Source: Bacteroidota bacterium | GTDB lineage: Bacteria; Bacteroidota; Bacteroidia; Cytophagales; Cyclobacteriaceae | Reading direction: 5' to 3' | Length of the DNA: 10,645 bases | Assembly (NCBI GenBank): GCA_023412765.1 | Contig: JAEZBX010000086.1 | Span: forward strand, 1 to 10,645 | Shown: positions 1-6,537 of the stretch, piece after piece | How the letters are laid out: every line of letters starts with the position of its first letter | Numbering within the stretch: position 1 is the first letter of the stretch | Position numbers and translations under genes: made by a program | Notes under the pieces: generated by a model | Database searches by the model: none | Seen by the model: the letters and a program-made list of their open reading frames with translations, nothing else | Told to the model about the DNA's origin: nothing

Positions 1-1
1 A

Positions 2-883
2 GCGCTCAGCCTCAGACAAAGTAAAACCAATACCCTGGGCGTTATTATTCCTGAGCTTGTTCATTTCTTTTTTTCAACTGTAATCAGCGGCATTGAAGTT
101 GTTGCGTACAGCGCAGGGTACAACGTTATCATTACGCAGTCGAACGAGTCATTACAAAGAGAAAAGACTGATATCAAGGCGTTGTTCAACAGCCGTGTGG
201 ATGGTATGCTTATCTCTGTTTCGCGGGAAACAAATTCCTTCGAACACATTGAAGGCATCCTCGCGAAAGGTGTTCCTATGGTTTTCTTCGACCGCGTTTA
301 TGAAAATGCTAATTCCAGTATGGTCATCGTCGACGACCTGAGTGGAGCCAAAGAAGCGACGCAGCATCTTATCGATCAAGGCTGCAAGAGAATCGCCCAC
401 CTTGAAGGACCTCCGAACCTTGGTATTACCAAGCAACGCCTCGAAGGTTATGTGCAGGCTTTAAATGAGTCGAACATCCCGGTATTGCAGGAGTTGATCG
501 TTTCATGTCCACTGGGAACGATCGAAGAAGGTAAGTCTGCAACGCAACAGCTACTGAAAATGTCAAATCCTCCCGACGCAATTTTTGCCACTAACGATCC
601 CGCTGCGATGGGTGCTATGCAAGCCATCAAAGAAGCCGGACTTAAAATTCCAAAAGATATCGCAGTAGTAGGATTCAGCAACTGGTTCTTTAGTGCACTA
701 CTCGAACCACCTCTGACTTCCGTAGACCAGCCGGGATTTGAAATGGGTCAGGAGGCAGCGAAGTTGCTAATCCGCCAGATCGAATTCAAATCCAAAGACA
801 ATCAAGACCCGGTTCCAGAAAGAAAAGTATTGAAGACCCGTCTTATTGTCAGAGAATCATCTCTAAAATCAGGAAAGAAATAA
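2..883 (+). CDS. LacI/GalR-family transcriptional regulator, 5' end missing
   Basis: The frame is open from base 2 to the TAA at 881-883, giving 293 visible residues. LacI proteins are usually about 340 residues, so the N-terminal helix-turn-helix and most of the hinge lie before the window. The first residues (ALSLRQSKTNTLGVIIPE) match the hinge-to-sensor junction of LacI proteins. The rest is a periplasmic-binding-protein-like effector domain: HFFFSTVISGIE, then NSRVDGMLISVS, then DQGCKRIAHLEGP, and near the end AVVGFSNW and LTSVDQPGFEMGQEAA, the usual dimer and sugar-pocket segments. It probably acts in the cytoplasm as a sugar-responsive regulator. The GH31 and symporter genes that follow on the same strand make alpha-glucoside metabolism the likely target, by inference from position. 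Internal ATG codons are not the true start because family homology extends upstream to the window edge. The family call is firm; the effector is unknown. Confidence 0.93.
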   Translation, partial: ALSLRQSKTNTLGVIIPELVHFFFSTVISGIEVVAYSAGYNVIITQSNESLQREKTDIKALFNSRVDGMLISVSRETNSFEHIEGILAKGVPMVFFDRVYENANSSMVIVDDLSGAKEATQHLIDQGCKRIAHLEGPPNLGITKQRLEGYVQALNESNIPVLQELIVSCPLGTIEEGKSATQQLLKMSNPPDAIFATNDPAAMGAMQAIKEAGLKIPKDIAVVGFSNWFFSALLEPPLTSVDQPGFEMGQEAAKLLIRQIEFKSKDNQDPVPERKVLKTRLIVRESSLKSGKK

Positions 884-894
884 CAGCTAATTAT

Positions 895-915
895 CAGGTG
901 ATTTTTTAACACCTG
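895..915 (+). terminator. Small hairpin after the LacI gene, possible terminator
   Basis: CAGGTG (895-900) and CACCTG (910-915) form a perfect 6-bp inverted repeat around a 9-nt A/T loop, with one extra G-T pair possible outside it. It starts 11 bp after the regulator's stop codon. The T-run lies in the loop, not after the stem, so it is not a textbook intrinsic terminator and could be an mRNA 3'-end structure or a protein site. Confidence 0.3.
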
Positions 916-946
916 GTCAATTTGCCACACGGAAACCTCGGCACAA

Positions 947-977
947 GAAGTTCTGAATTCAGAGAAATTCAGACTTC
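947..977 (+). promoter_or_regulatory. Strong inverted repeat upstream of the GH31 gene, candidate operator or leader hairpin
   Basis: The arm at 947-959 pairs with 966-977 over 12 base pairs, with one bulged T at 951 and a 6-nt loop. Inside it lies a perfect 10-bp palindrome, CTGAATTCAG (953-962), and the 8-mer AATTCAGA occurs twice exactly 10 bp apart (956-963 and 966-973), one helical turn. No T-run follows, so it does not look like a terminator. It lies 39 bp before the preferred GH31 ATG, between the regulator and its likely target. An operator for the adjacent LacI protein is one explanation, but the centre lacks the CG step typical of many LacI-family operators. A leader hairpin is the alternative. 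Confidence 0.4.
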
Positions 978-1016
978 TACGTGTGTGGGTACCCCTATGG
1001 CATAATCACTATTTTT

Positions 1017-3422
1017 ATGTCTAAAAATTTTCACTCCTCACTCTCGAACAGCCTGGGAAATCTGCTCAATTGGAAACAGCTAGATAATAGCCTGACCGGC
1101 GAAACGACCAATGGAAGGTTTAGAGTTCTATTTTATAACGACCATACCGTACGCATTCAAATTACGCGCGAGAATGAGTTCGAAGACTTCTCTTATGCAG
1201 TCGTAGCCTCGCCTCAAGCTAAGGACATTTCTATCGTCGATCAGACTGATAATATCGTTGTGAAGACCACGGCATTTGTTTTAGTGATTACAAAAAATCC
1301 GGTTCGGTTCAGCTTCTACAACCACAGAGACCAGGTAATCAACGAAGATGATACATTTGGGACGAGTTGGAACGGTGAGCAGGTTACAACTTACAAGAAG
1401 CTGCAGCAAGGGGAAAGGTTCGTGGGGCTTGGGGAAAAAACTGGACCCCTAGACCGGAAGGGTCATGGCTACGAAAATTATAACACTGACAATTTTGCCT
1501 ATTCACCCAACGGAGATCCTTTGTATTGCAGTATCCCTTTCTTTATTGGTATTCATCACCAATTGACTTATGGGATATTTTTTGACAATACCTATAAATC
1601 TTATTTCAACTTTGGCGCCTCCAACGATCGGTTCTCAAGTTTTGCAGCCGATGCCGGTGAAATGAATTATTACTTCATATATGATAATACTGTTGCTGAT
1701 ATCATCAGGCATTACACAGAGTTAACAGGCAGGATGGAGATGCCGCCGTTGTGGAGCATCGGATACCAGCAATGTCGCTACAGCTATTACCCGGATAAAG
1801 AAGTTTTAAATGTCGCGAGAACATTCCGTGAGAAGGACATTCCTGCCGACGTAATTGTCCTGGATATCCATTATATGGAGTCCTATAAGATCTTTACCTG
1901 GAGTCATCGCGATTTTCCGAATCCAGAAAAGATGGTTGGCCAATTGAAAGAAATGGGATTTAACGTAGTGGTTATATGCGATCCGGGAATCAAGGTTGAA
2001 GATGGATACAAGGCTTACGAGGAAGGCATACGCGATGATGTATTTATTAAATATCCCGATGGCACTAACTACAAAGGTCAGGTATGGCCGGGTTGGTGTC
2101 ATTTTCCTGATTTCACAAATCCCAAAGCCAGAAAGTGGTGGAGAGATCACATTGAAGAATACACTAAGATCGGCGTGAAAGGTCTTTGGAATGACATGAA
2201 TGAAATCGCCACCTGGGGAAACATGTTGCCGGAAAACATAGAAATGGATTTTGAAGGCAACAAAACAACTATTCGACGGGGACGAAACCTCTACGGATTT
2301 CAAATGGCAAGGAGCAGTTATGAGGCTGCCAAGTCTTCACTTAAGAATGAGCGACCATTCAATTTAACAAGGTCAGGATATTCAGGCATCCAACGCTATT
2401 CCGCAGTATGGACAGGCGATAACGTTGCCTATGACGATCATATGTTGCTGGGTGTACGACTGGTGTCTAGTATGGGTTTGTCAGGAATTGCCTTTGCTGG
2501 TTATGATGTTGGAGGGTTTGTTGGCGATGCAAACACGAAACTTTTTGCTCGCTGGGTATCTATCGGCGCCTTCTCACCGTTTTTCCGCGGGCACTCCATG
2601 ATCAATAGCAGGGATGCAGAACCTTGGGCGTATGGCGAGGAGGTTGAACAAATCTCAAGGAATTACATAAAGTTCAGGTATCAACTCCTCCCCTATATTT
2701 ATTCGTTGTTTTACGAGGCATCAAAAACCGGTATGCCTTTGCAGCGATCGCTGGCAATCGATTACCCACATGATCACAAGGTCTACAATGGTGCATTCCA
2801 AAACGAATATCTTTTCGGTCCTTACTTTCTCGTAGCTCCCGTTGATAGCAACAAGGACCTTTTGCGTGTCTATCTGCCTGAAGGATTATGGTACTACCTT
2901 TATGATGGAAGAAAGTTCGAAGGCAATTCTGAGATCGTCGTCGATTGCCCTTTGCACAAACTTCCTGTCTTCGTAAAGGCAGGAGCCATTGTACCGATGC
3001 AACCTGTTAAGTCGCATACCGGAGAAGTTAGCGATACGCTTATCATACATATTTACTCAGGCGATTCATCGAACTTTACTTACTATGAAGATGACGGCGT
3101 CACCTTTAATTATCAGGATGGAGAATACTCGCTTCGTAAGATCAGTGCCGACCACGATAACCAGAGCGTTGTCATATCAGCTGTTGAAGGAAGGTATCAA
3201 TCAACTTCCCGTAAACTCAGGCTGGTTTTCCACGGTCTTGATACCAGCGCCGACCGTGTTACAATCAATGGAACAGAATACAGGCTAGTCCCGGATTTGA
3301 ATATTTCCTTTGTAGCTCTCGAAAAATTCGACCCCATTCACGATCCGGAACCTGCACCGCAGCAAAACGTTCATACTGTCGAATTCGACTACGTTCTGGA
3401 AAAGATCGTGGTTAAGTTCTAG
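1017..3422 (+). CDS. GH31 family alpha-glucosidase, cytoplasmic
   Basis: This 801-residue protein is a retaining glycoside hydrolase of family 31, expected to release glucose from the non-reducing end of alpha-glucosides. An N-terminal beta-sandwich (about residues 30-225) precedes the TIM barrel (about 240-585) and C-terminal beta domains with a DUF5110-like stretch (YYEDDGVTFNYQDG). The catalytic signature GLWNDMNE places the nucleophile at D393 (codon 2193-2195), and WTGD places the acid/base at D468 (codon 2418-2420). Other family marks are LDIHYM and GAFSPFFRGHS. There is no signal peptide, so it should work in the cytoplasm on imported sugar, which fits the symporter gene downstream. 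The frame extends upstream to a GTG at 981, but ATG 1017 is preferred: the extra 12 residues look unlike a family N-terminus and the GTG directly abuts a hairpin. Neither start has a Shine-Dalgarno sequence. Exact specificity (maltose, isomaltose, sucrose-like or xyloside) cannot be read by eye. Confidence 0.93.
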   Translation: MSKNFHSSLSNSLGNLLNWKQLDNSLTGETTNGRFRVLFYNDHTVRIQITRENEFEDFSYAVVASPQAKDISIVDQTDNIVVKTTAFVLVITKNPVRFSFYNHRDQVINEDDTFGTSWNGEQVTTYKKLQQGERFVGLGEKTGPLDRKGHGYENYNTDNFAYSPNGDPLYCSIPFFIGIHHQLTYGIFFDNTYKSYFNFGASNDRFSSFAADAGEMNYYFIYDNTVADIIRHYTELTGRMEMPPLWSIGYQQCRYSYYPDKEVLNVARTFREKDIPADVIVLDIHYMESYKIFTWSHRDFPNPEKMVGQLKEMGFNVVVICDPGIKVEDGYKAYEEGIRDDVFIKYPDGTNYKGQVWPGWCHFPDFTNPKARKWWRDHIEEYTKIGVKGLWNDMNEIATWGNMLPENIEMDFEGNKTTIRRGRNLYGFQMARSSYEAAKSSLKNERPFNLTRSGYSGIQRYSAVWTGDNVAYDDHMLLGVRLVSSMGLSGIAFAGYDVGGFVGDANTKLFARWVSIGAFSPFFRGHSMINSRDAEPWAYGEEVEQISRNYIKFRYQLLPYIYSLFYEASKTGMPLQRSLAIDYPHDHKVYNGAFQNEYLFGPYFLVAPVDSNKDLLRVYLPEGLWYYLYDGRKFEGNSEIVVDCPLHKLPVFVKAGAIVPMQPVKSHTGEVSDTLIIHIYSGDSSNFTYYEDDGVTFNYQDGEYSLRKISADHDNQSVVISAVEGRYQSTSRKLRLVFHGLDTSADRVTINGTEYRLVPDLNISFVALEKFDPIHDPEPAPQQNVHTVEFDYVLEKIVVKF

Positions 3423-3424
3423 GG

Positions 3425-3480
3425 GTTTAAGGTTTAAAGTTTAAGGTTTAAAGTTTAAGGTTTAAGGTTTGAGGTTTGAG
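3425..3480 (+). repeat. Eight tandem heptads (GTTTAAG type) directly after the GH31 stop
   Basis: Eight uninterrupted 7-bp units run from 3425 to 3480: GTTTAAG, GTTTAAA, GTTTAAG, GTTTAAA, GTTTAAG, GTTTAAG, GTTTGAG, GTTTGAG. The array begins 2 nt after the TAG stop. The unit variants alternate and then shift, as expected for an array that grew by slippage or unequal duplication. Function is unknown. Confidence 0.95.
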
Positions 3481-3495
3481 GTTGTGCGACCGCGC

Positions 3496-3535
3496 CACTT
3501 AAACACCTAAACACCTAAACACTTAAACACTTCTT
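3496..3535 (+). repeat. Octad array (CACTTAAA type), inverted relative to the preceding heptads
   Basis: Four full 8-bp units (CACTTAAA, CACCTAAA, CACCTAAA, CACTTAAA) and a degenerate fifth (CACTTCTT) fill 3496-3535. The core CTTAAAC is the reverse complement of the GTTTAAG unit at 3425-3480, so the two arrays form an inverted pair around a GC-rich spacer (3481-3495). A transcript could fold into a long imperfect hairpin. The remaining stretch to the symporter start (3536-3586) shows no clear promoter and no well-placed Shine-Dalgarno sequence. Confidence 0.88.
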
Positions 3536-3586
3536 TCACTACATTAGTAGGAGCAACCAAATCCGCATCCTTCTAAACCAAGTTAT

Positions 3587-4933
3587 ATGACAGCCTCCCC
3601 CCTTGCGCAAACCAAGCCACGTCTAAAATATTGGCAAATATGGAATATGAGCATTGGGTTCTTCGGAATTCAGTTTGGTTTTGCCTTACAGAATGGTAAT
3701 GCCTCGCGCATCTTGAGCACGTTTGGTGCGGAGGTGGAGCACTTGTCTTTTTTTTGGTTAGCCGCACCGTTAACTGGCATGATCATACAACCGATAATCG
3801 GGCATTACAGCGATCATACCTGGACTAGATTGGGCCGTAGGCGCCCATATTTTTTGGCTGGTGCAATCATGGCCTCACTCGCGTTGGTGTTTATGCCGAA
3901 CGCAGATATACTCGTGGCTATTCTGCCACCGTTGTACGTCGGTGCCGGCATCCTGATGATCATGGATGCATCTTTCAATGTTGCAATGGAACCCTTTCGC
4001 GCACTGGTCGCCGACTTGTTGCCATCAGATCAAAGAACGTTGGGCTTTTCGATTCAAACCATTCTAATTGGATTGGGAGCTGTCATCGGATCATGGCTAC
4101 CATACATATTTGCCGAGTTTTTCGGCATAGCAAAAACAGCTGACGCCGGAGAAGTTCCTCTTAATGTGAACCTGTCTTTTTATACCGGCGCCATTGTGTT
4201 TCTATTAGCGATCGTTTGGACCGTCGTCACAACTAAAGAATATCCACCCGATAAGCTCGATGTAGATGGTACAAGAAAGCAAGGACTGTCGCAGGTCTTC
4301 AGCGACTTTGCTTCCATGCCAAAGGCGATGAAACAATTAGGACTTGTGCAGTTCTTTTCGTGGTTTGCACTTTTTTCGATGTGGGTCTTTTCAACTCCGG
4401 CAATTGCAACGCACATTTATCACGTTGCTCCGGGTGATACAAGTTCCACCACTTATCAGGATGCCGGAAATTGGGTAGGAATAATCTTTGGCGTATACAA
4501 TGGCGTGTCTGCGTTGTATGCATTTCTTCTTCCAGCCATTGCGCTGAAGGTTGGACGTAAAAGAACCCATGCACTATCTCTCATCGCTGGAGGCATCGGC
4601 CTAATCTCTATATACTTTATACAGGATCCGAGCCTACTGATCCTTTCCATGGTTGGCGTGGGTATGGCCTGGGCCAGTATTCTTGCAATGCCTTATGCCA
4701 TACTCGCAGGTTCAATTCCTCCTTATAAGATGGGTGTGTATATGGGGATTTTTAATTTCTTCATCACTTTTCCTCAAATTATAAATGGACTGATAGGCGG
4801 CCCGATTGTAAAATATTTTTACAACTCACAGGCTATATACAGTATCGTTATGGCGGGGGTGTTTTTGATTATCGCTGCTTTTTGCGTCCGCTTTGTGGAG
4901 GACAGGGACGATTTGGTCGCCGAGAAGGTGTGA
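3587..4933 (+). CDS. MFS sugar:cation symporter, SLC45/sucrose-transporter type
   Basis: This 448-residue inner-membrane protein has about twelve hydrophobic segments and belongs to the major facilitator superfamily. The loop after the second segment carries GHYSDHTWTRLGRRRPY (residues 72-88), the signature of the SLC45/plant-sucrose-transporter branch, and DASFNVAMEPFRALVADLLP (127-146) is also typical of it. A weaker copy of the loop motif (KVGRKRTH, 321-328) lies in the second half. Members move disaccharides or glucose with protons. ATG 3587 is the first possible start after the in-frame stop at 3548-3550; no usable Shine-Dalgarno sequence precedes it. Following the GH31 gene by 164 bp on the same strand, it probably imports the alpha-glucoside that GH31 cleaves. 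Whether the two genes share a transcript is uncertain because of the repeat-filled gap. Sucrose, maltose and trehalose are all possible cargo. Confidence 0.9.
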   Translation: MTASPLAQTKPRLKYWQIWNMSIGFFGIQFGFALQNGNASRILSTFGAEVEHLSFFWLAAPLTGMIIQPIIGHYSDHTWTRLGRRRPYFLAGAIMASLALVFMPNADILVAILPPLYVGAGILMIMDASFNVAMEPFRALVADLLPSDQRTLGFSIQTILIGLGAVIGSWLPYIFAEFFGIAKTADAGEVPLNVNLSFYTGAIVFLLAIVWTVVTTKEYPPDKLDVDGTRKQGLSQVFSDFASMPKAMKQLGLVQFFSWFALFSMWVFSTPAIATHIYHVAPGDTSSTTYQDAGNWVGIIFGVYNGVSALYAFLLPAIALKVGRKRTHALSLIAGGIGLISIYFIQDPSLLILSMVGVGMAWASILAMPYAILAGSIPPYKMGVYMGIFNFFITFPQIINGLIGGPIVKYFYNSQAIYSIVMAGVFLIIAAFCVRFVEDRDDLVAEKV

Positions 4934-4942
4934 GGCCGATAT

Positions 4943-4970
4943 GGAAAATTGAAAATGGAAATTTGAGAGT
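4943..4970 (+). repeat. Four heptads (GGAAAAT type) after the symporter stop
   Basis: Four imperfect 7-bp units (GGAAAAT, TGAAAAT, GGAAATT, TGAGAGT) start 9 nt after the TGA stop of the symporter gene. They are more degenerate than the array at 3425-3480 but keep the same period. Confidence 0.7.
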
Positions 4971-5011
4971 TCGCAACACCGAACGGCTGGTGCGCATTGG
5001 GAAGTGGCACC

Positions 5012-5046
5012 CAAATTTCAATTTTCTATTTTCCAATTTCTATCCC
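5012..5046 (+). repeat. Five heptads (CAATTTT type), inverted partner of the array at 4943-4970
   Basis: Five 7-bp units (CAAATTT, CAATTTT, CTATTTT, CCAATTT, CTATCCC) cover 5012-5046. Read on the other strand they give GAAATT/GAAAAT-type units like those at 4943-4970, so the two blocks form an imperfect inverted pair separated by 41 bp of GC-richer unique sequence. Confidence 0.7.
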
Positions 5047-5069
5047 ATGTACCTTTTCCCCCATTTACG

Positions 5070-5110
5070 CCTGCCAAAATAGCGCGAATTCGGGGTTTGG
5101 TCATGGCAGG
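5070..5110. other. Perfect 7-bp inverted repeat in the spacer before the lipoprotein gene
   Basis: CCTGCCA (5070-5076) and TGGCAGG (5104-5110) are exact reverse complements separated by 27 bp. This could be a two-site operator or a stem-loop in a leader, or chance. The rest of 5047-5178 shows no convincing promoter, and the lipoprotein start has no Shine-Dalgarno sequence. Confidence 0.3.
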
Positions 5111-5178
5111 AAATTCATTTTCTCTGGCGATCTCGCTAACTTTCCGTCATATTTTTTAATGCTTAATTTGATTGTTTT

Positions 5179-6318
5179 ATGAAGCGTTGTTTCTGGGTTA
5201 TAGTCGCAATTTCGGTGCTAGTCGCAGGATGCAGCTCCGGAAAAAAAGCATATGAACGCGGTGACTATTATGGCGCCGTGATGAAGGCCATCAATCGGTT
5301 ACGACAAAACCCCGATCATTCAAAATCTATTGAAGCGCTGCGCAATGCTTATCCCATGGCAGTGGATTATTATGAGAACGAAGTCCGAAATGAAATTGCA
5401 TCAAACTCTGTGTACAAATGGAAGAATGCAATTCAGGCGTATGGAAGTTTGAATGATCTCTATGAGGCTATACGCCAATGTCCTGGATGTAAGGCAGCGG
5501 TTCCAAATCCCAAAAACTATTACGCCGAGCTCGGACCTCTTAAAGAAAAAGCTGCAGAGGAGAGCTACAATGCCGGAATTAATGCATTGATGAAAGGCAA
5601 TCGTAACGATGCCAAGCAGGCGTACTACAATTTTGCAGACGTACAGCGATTTGTGCCGGGATACAAAGATGTAATCGAATATCTTGATAAAGCCAAATGG
5701 GAAGCAACGTTGAAAGTTGTCGTTGAGCAGATACCCGTACCTGCCAGGTATGACTTAAGCGGAGGTTTCTTCCAGGATAAGATTGAGGAATTTCTACATA
5801 GCAATTATCCTGATGATTCATTTATCAGGTTCTATACACCTGAAGAAGCACGTTCTGTTGACCTTGCCGAGGCTGACCAAATTATGCGCTTACAATTCGA
5901 TGATTTTTCCGTAGGTAATTCAGTTCTCAAAGAGAAGGAAGAGACCGTAACGAAAGATAGCGTCAAGGTTGGGGAAGCAAAGATAGAAGGTAAGACAGTT
6001 CCCGTCTATAACACAGTGAAAGCCAAGCTTACCACCTACCGAAAAGAATTAATATCAAATGGTTTGTTGAGCATGGTGGTAGTCGATGCGAAAACCAATG
6101 GCATCCTTACGACAAGAAAATTTAATGGACAGTTTGTTTGGGTAAGTCAATGGGCACGATTTAATGGCGACGAGCGCGCACTGACTGATCAGCAATTGAA
6201 GATCTGTCAGTTGAGAGAGCAACAGCCACCACATCCACAGGATTTGTTTCTGGAGTTCACCAAGCCGATCTACAATCAACTTATTCCGGCGGTAAGAAGC
6301 TTTTATCAGAACTATTGA
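5179..6318 (+). CDS. Lipoprotein of unknown function with TPR-like N-terminal half
   Basis: I do not recognise this 379-residue protein as a named family. A short hydrophobic signal ends in the lipobox LVAGC (residues 14-18), so C18 is the probable lipidated residue; S19 and S20 give no Asp sorting signal, and the protein is likely membrane-anchored facing the periplasm or cell exterior. Residues 22-55 and 125-185 look like helical TPR-style repeats (KAYERGDYYGAVMKAI and SYNAGINALMKGNRNDAKQA). A CPGC motif lies at 101-104. The second half (about 185-379) appears mixed alpha/beta, with charged residues around 250-275 and a Q/P-rich stretch near 345-354. ATG 5179 gives a correct signal peptide and is preferred. 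The gene stands alone: upstream is repeat-rich spacer, and downstream it converges with the - strand operon. A scaffold or envelope-stress role is possible but unsupported. Confidence 0.85.
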   Translation: MKRCFWVIVAISVLVAGCSSGKKAYERGDYYGAVMKAINRLRQNPDHSKSIEALRNAYPMAVDYYENEVRNEIASNSVYKWKNAIQAYGSLNDLYEAIRQCPGCKAAVPNPKNYYAELGPLKEKAAEESYNAGINALMKGNRNDAKQAYYNFADVQRFVPGYKDVIEYLDKAKWEATLKVVVEQIPVPARYDLSGGFFQDKIEEFLHSNYPDDSFIRFYTPEEARSVDLAEADQIMRLQFDDFSVGNSVLKEKEETVTKDSVKVGEAKIEGKTVPVYNTVKAKLTTYRKELISNGLLSMVVVDAKTNGILTTRKFNGQFVWVSQWARFNGDERALTDQQLKICQLREQQPPHPQDLFLEFTKPIYNQLIPAVRSFYQNY

Positions 6319-6349
6319 GCTGTCAGCTATCAGCTATCAGCCGACAGCT
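6318..6349 (+). repeat. Four and a half heptads (AGCTATC type) starting at the lipoprotein stop codon
   Basis: Units AGCTGTC, AGCTATC, AGCTATC, AGCCGAC and a partial AGCT occupy 6318-6349. The first base is the last base of the TGA stop. The outer units (AGCTGTC and GACAGCT) are exact reverse complements, so the array can close into a hairpin with a 7-bp stem. No T-run follows. The next stretch, 6350-6467, is unique sequence in which I see only a weak 6-bp inverted repeat (GAAGGC 6358-6363, GCCTTC 6426-6431). Confidence 0.85.
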
Positions 6350-6467
6350 TGTATAGCGAAGGCAAAAAAGCACAAAGTATAACGCGGAACGCTAGTGCCT
6401 GCATCAGCGACGGTCATCGCAAAAAGCCTTCATTCAATTCATTGTAATCGGCACCAACGACAATCGA

Positions 6468-6537
6468 GCTTACTACTCACCACTTACCACTTACTACTTA
6501 CCACTTACTACCTTACCACTACTTACCACTTACCGAT
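6468..6537 (-). repeat. Heptad array (AGTRGTA on the - strand) overlapping the deacetylase 3' end
   Basis: Read on the - strand, 7-bp units of the form AGTGGTA or AGTAGTA repeat about nine times, with two irregular units of 10 and 8 bp near the gene. The array runs into the coding sequence: the stop TAA (6530-6532) and the preceding codons lie inside the repeat pattern. It occupies the space between the convergent lipoprotein and deacetylase genes, where a terminator would normally be expected. Confidence 0.88.

Noticed and set aside
917..924. TCAATTTG as a -7 element for the GH31 gene
   Set aside because: It has one mismatch and lacks a clear TTTG at the -33 position. It could be real but cannot be supported by eye.
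981..1016. GTG start giving a 12-residue longer GH31 protein
   Set aside because: The extension has no Shine-Dalgarno sequence, begins 3 bp after a stable inverted repeat and does not look like a GH31 N-terminus. ATG 1017 is more plausible.
1806..2303. Long - strand ORF inside the GH31 gene
   Set aside because: It is a shadow of the conserved catalytic domain on the + strand and resembles no protein family.
3425..3535. CRISPR-like repeats
   Set aside because: The units are 7-8 bp and directly adjacent with no spacers. This is simple tandem repetition.
3547..3553. TAGGAG as a ribosome binding site for the symporter gene
   Set aside because: It lies more than 30 nt before the only possible start, too far to act as a Shine-Dalgarno sequence.
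5163..5170. TTAATTTG as a Bacteroidota -7 promoter element (TAnnTTTG) for the lipoprotein gene
   Set aside because: It has one mismatch, would give an almost leaderless mRNA, and no convincing -33 element is found at the right distance.
4882..5182. Two small + strand ORFs in the spacer between the symporter and lipoprotein genes
   Set aside because: One overlaps the symporter end and both cross the repeat blocks. Their peptides are repeat-derived with no recognisable domain.
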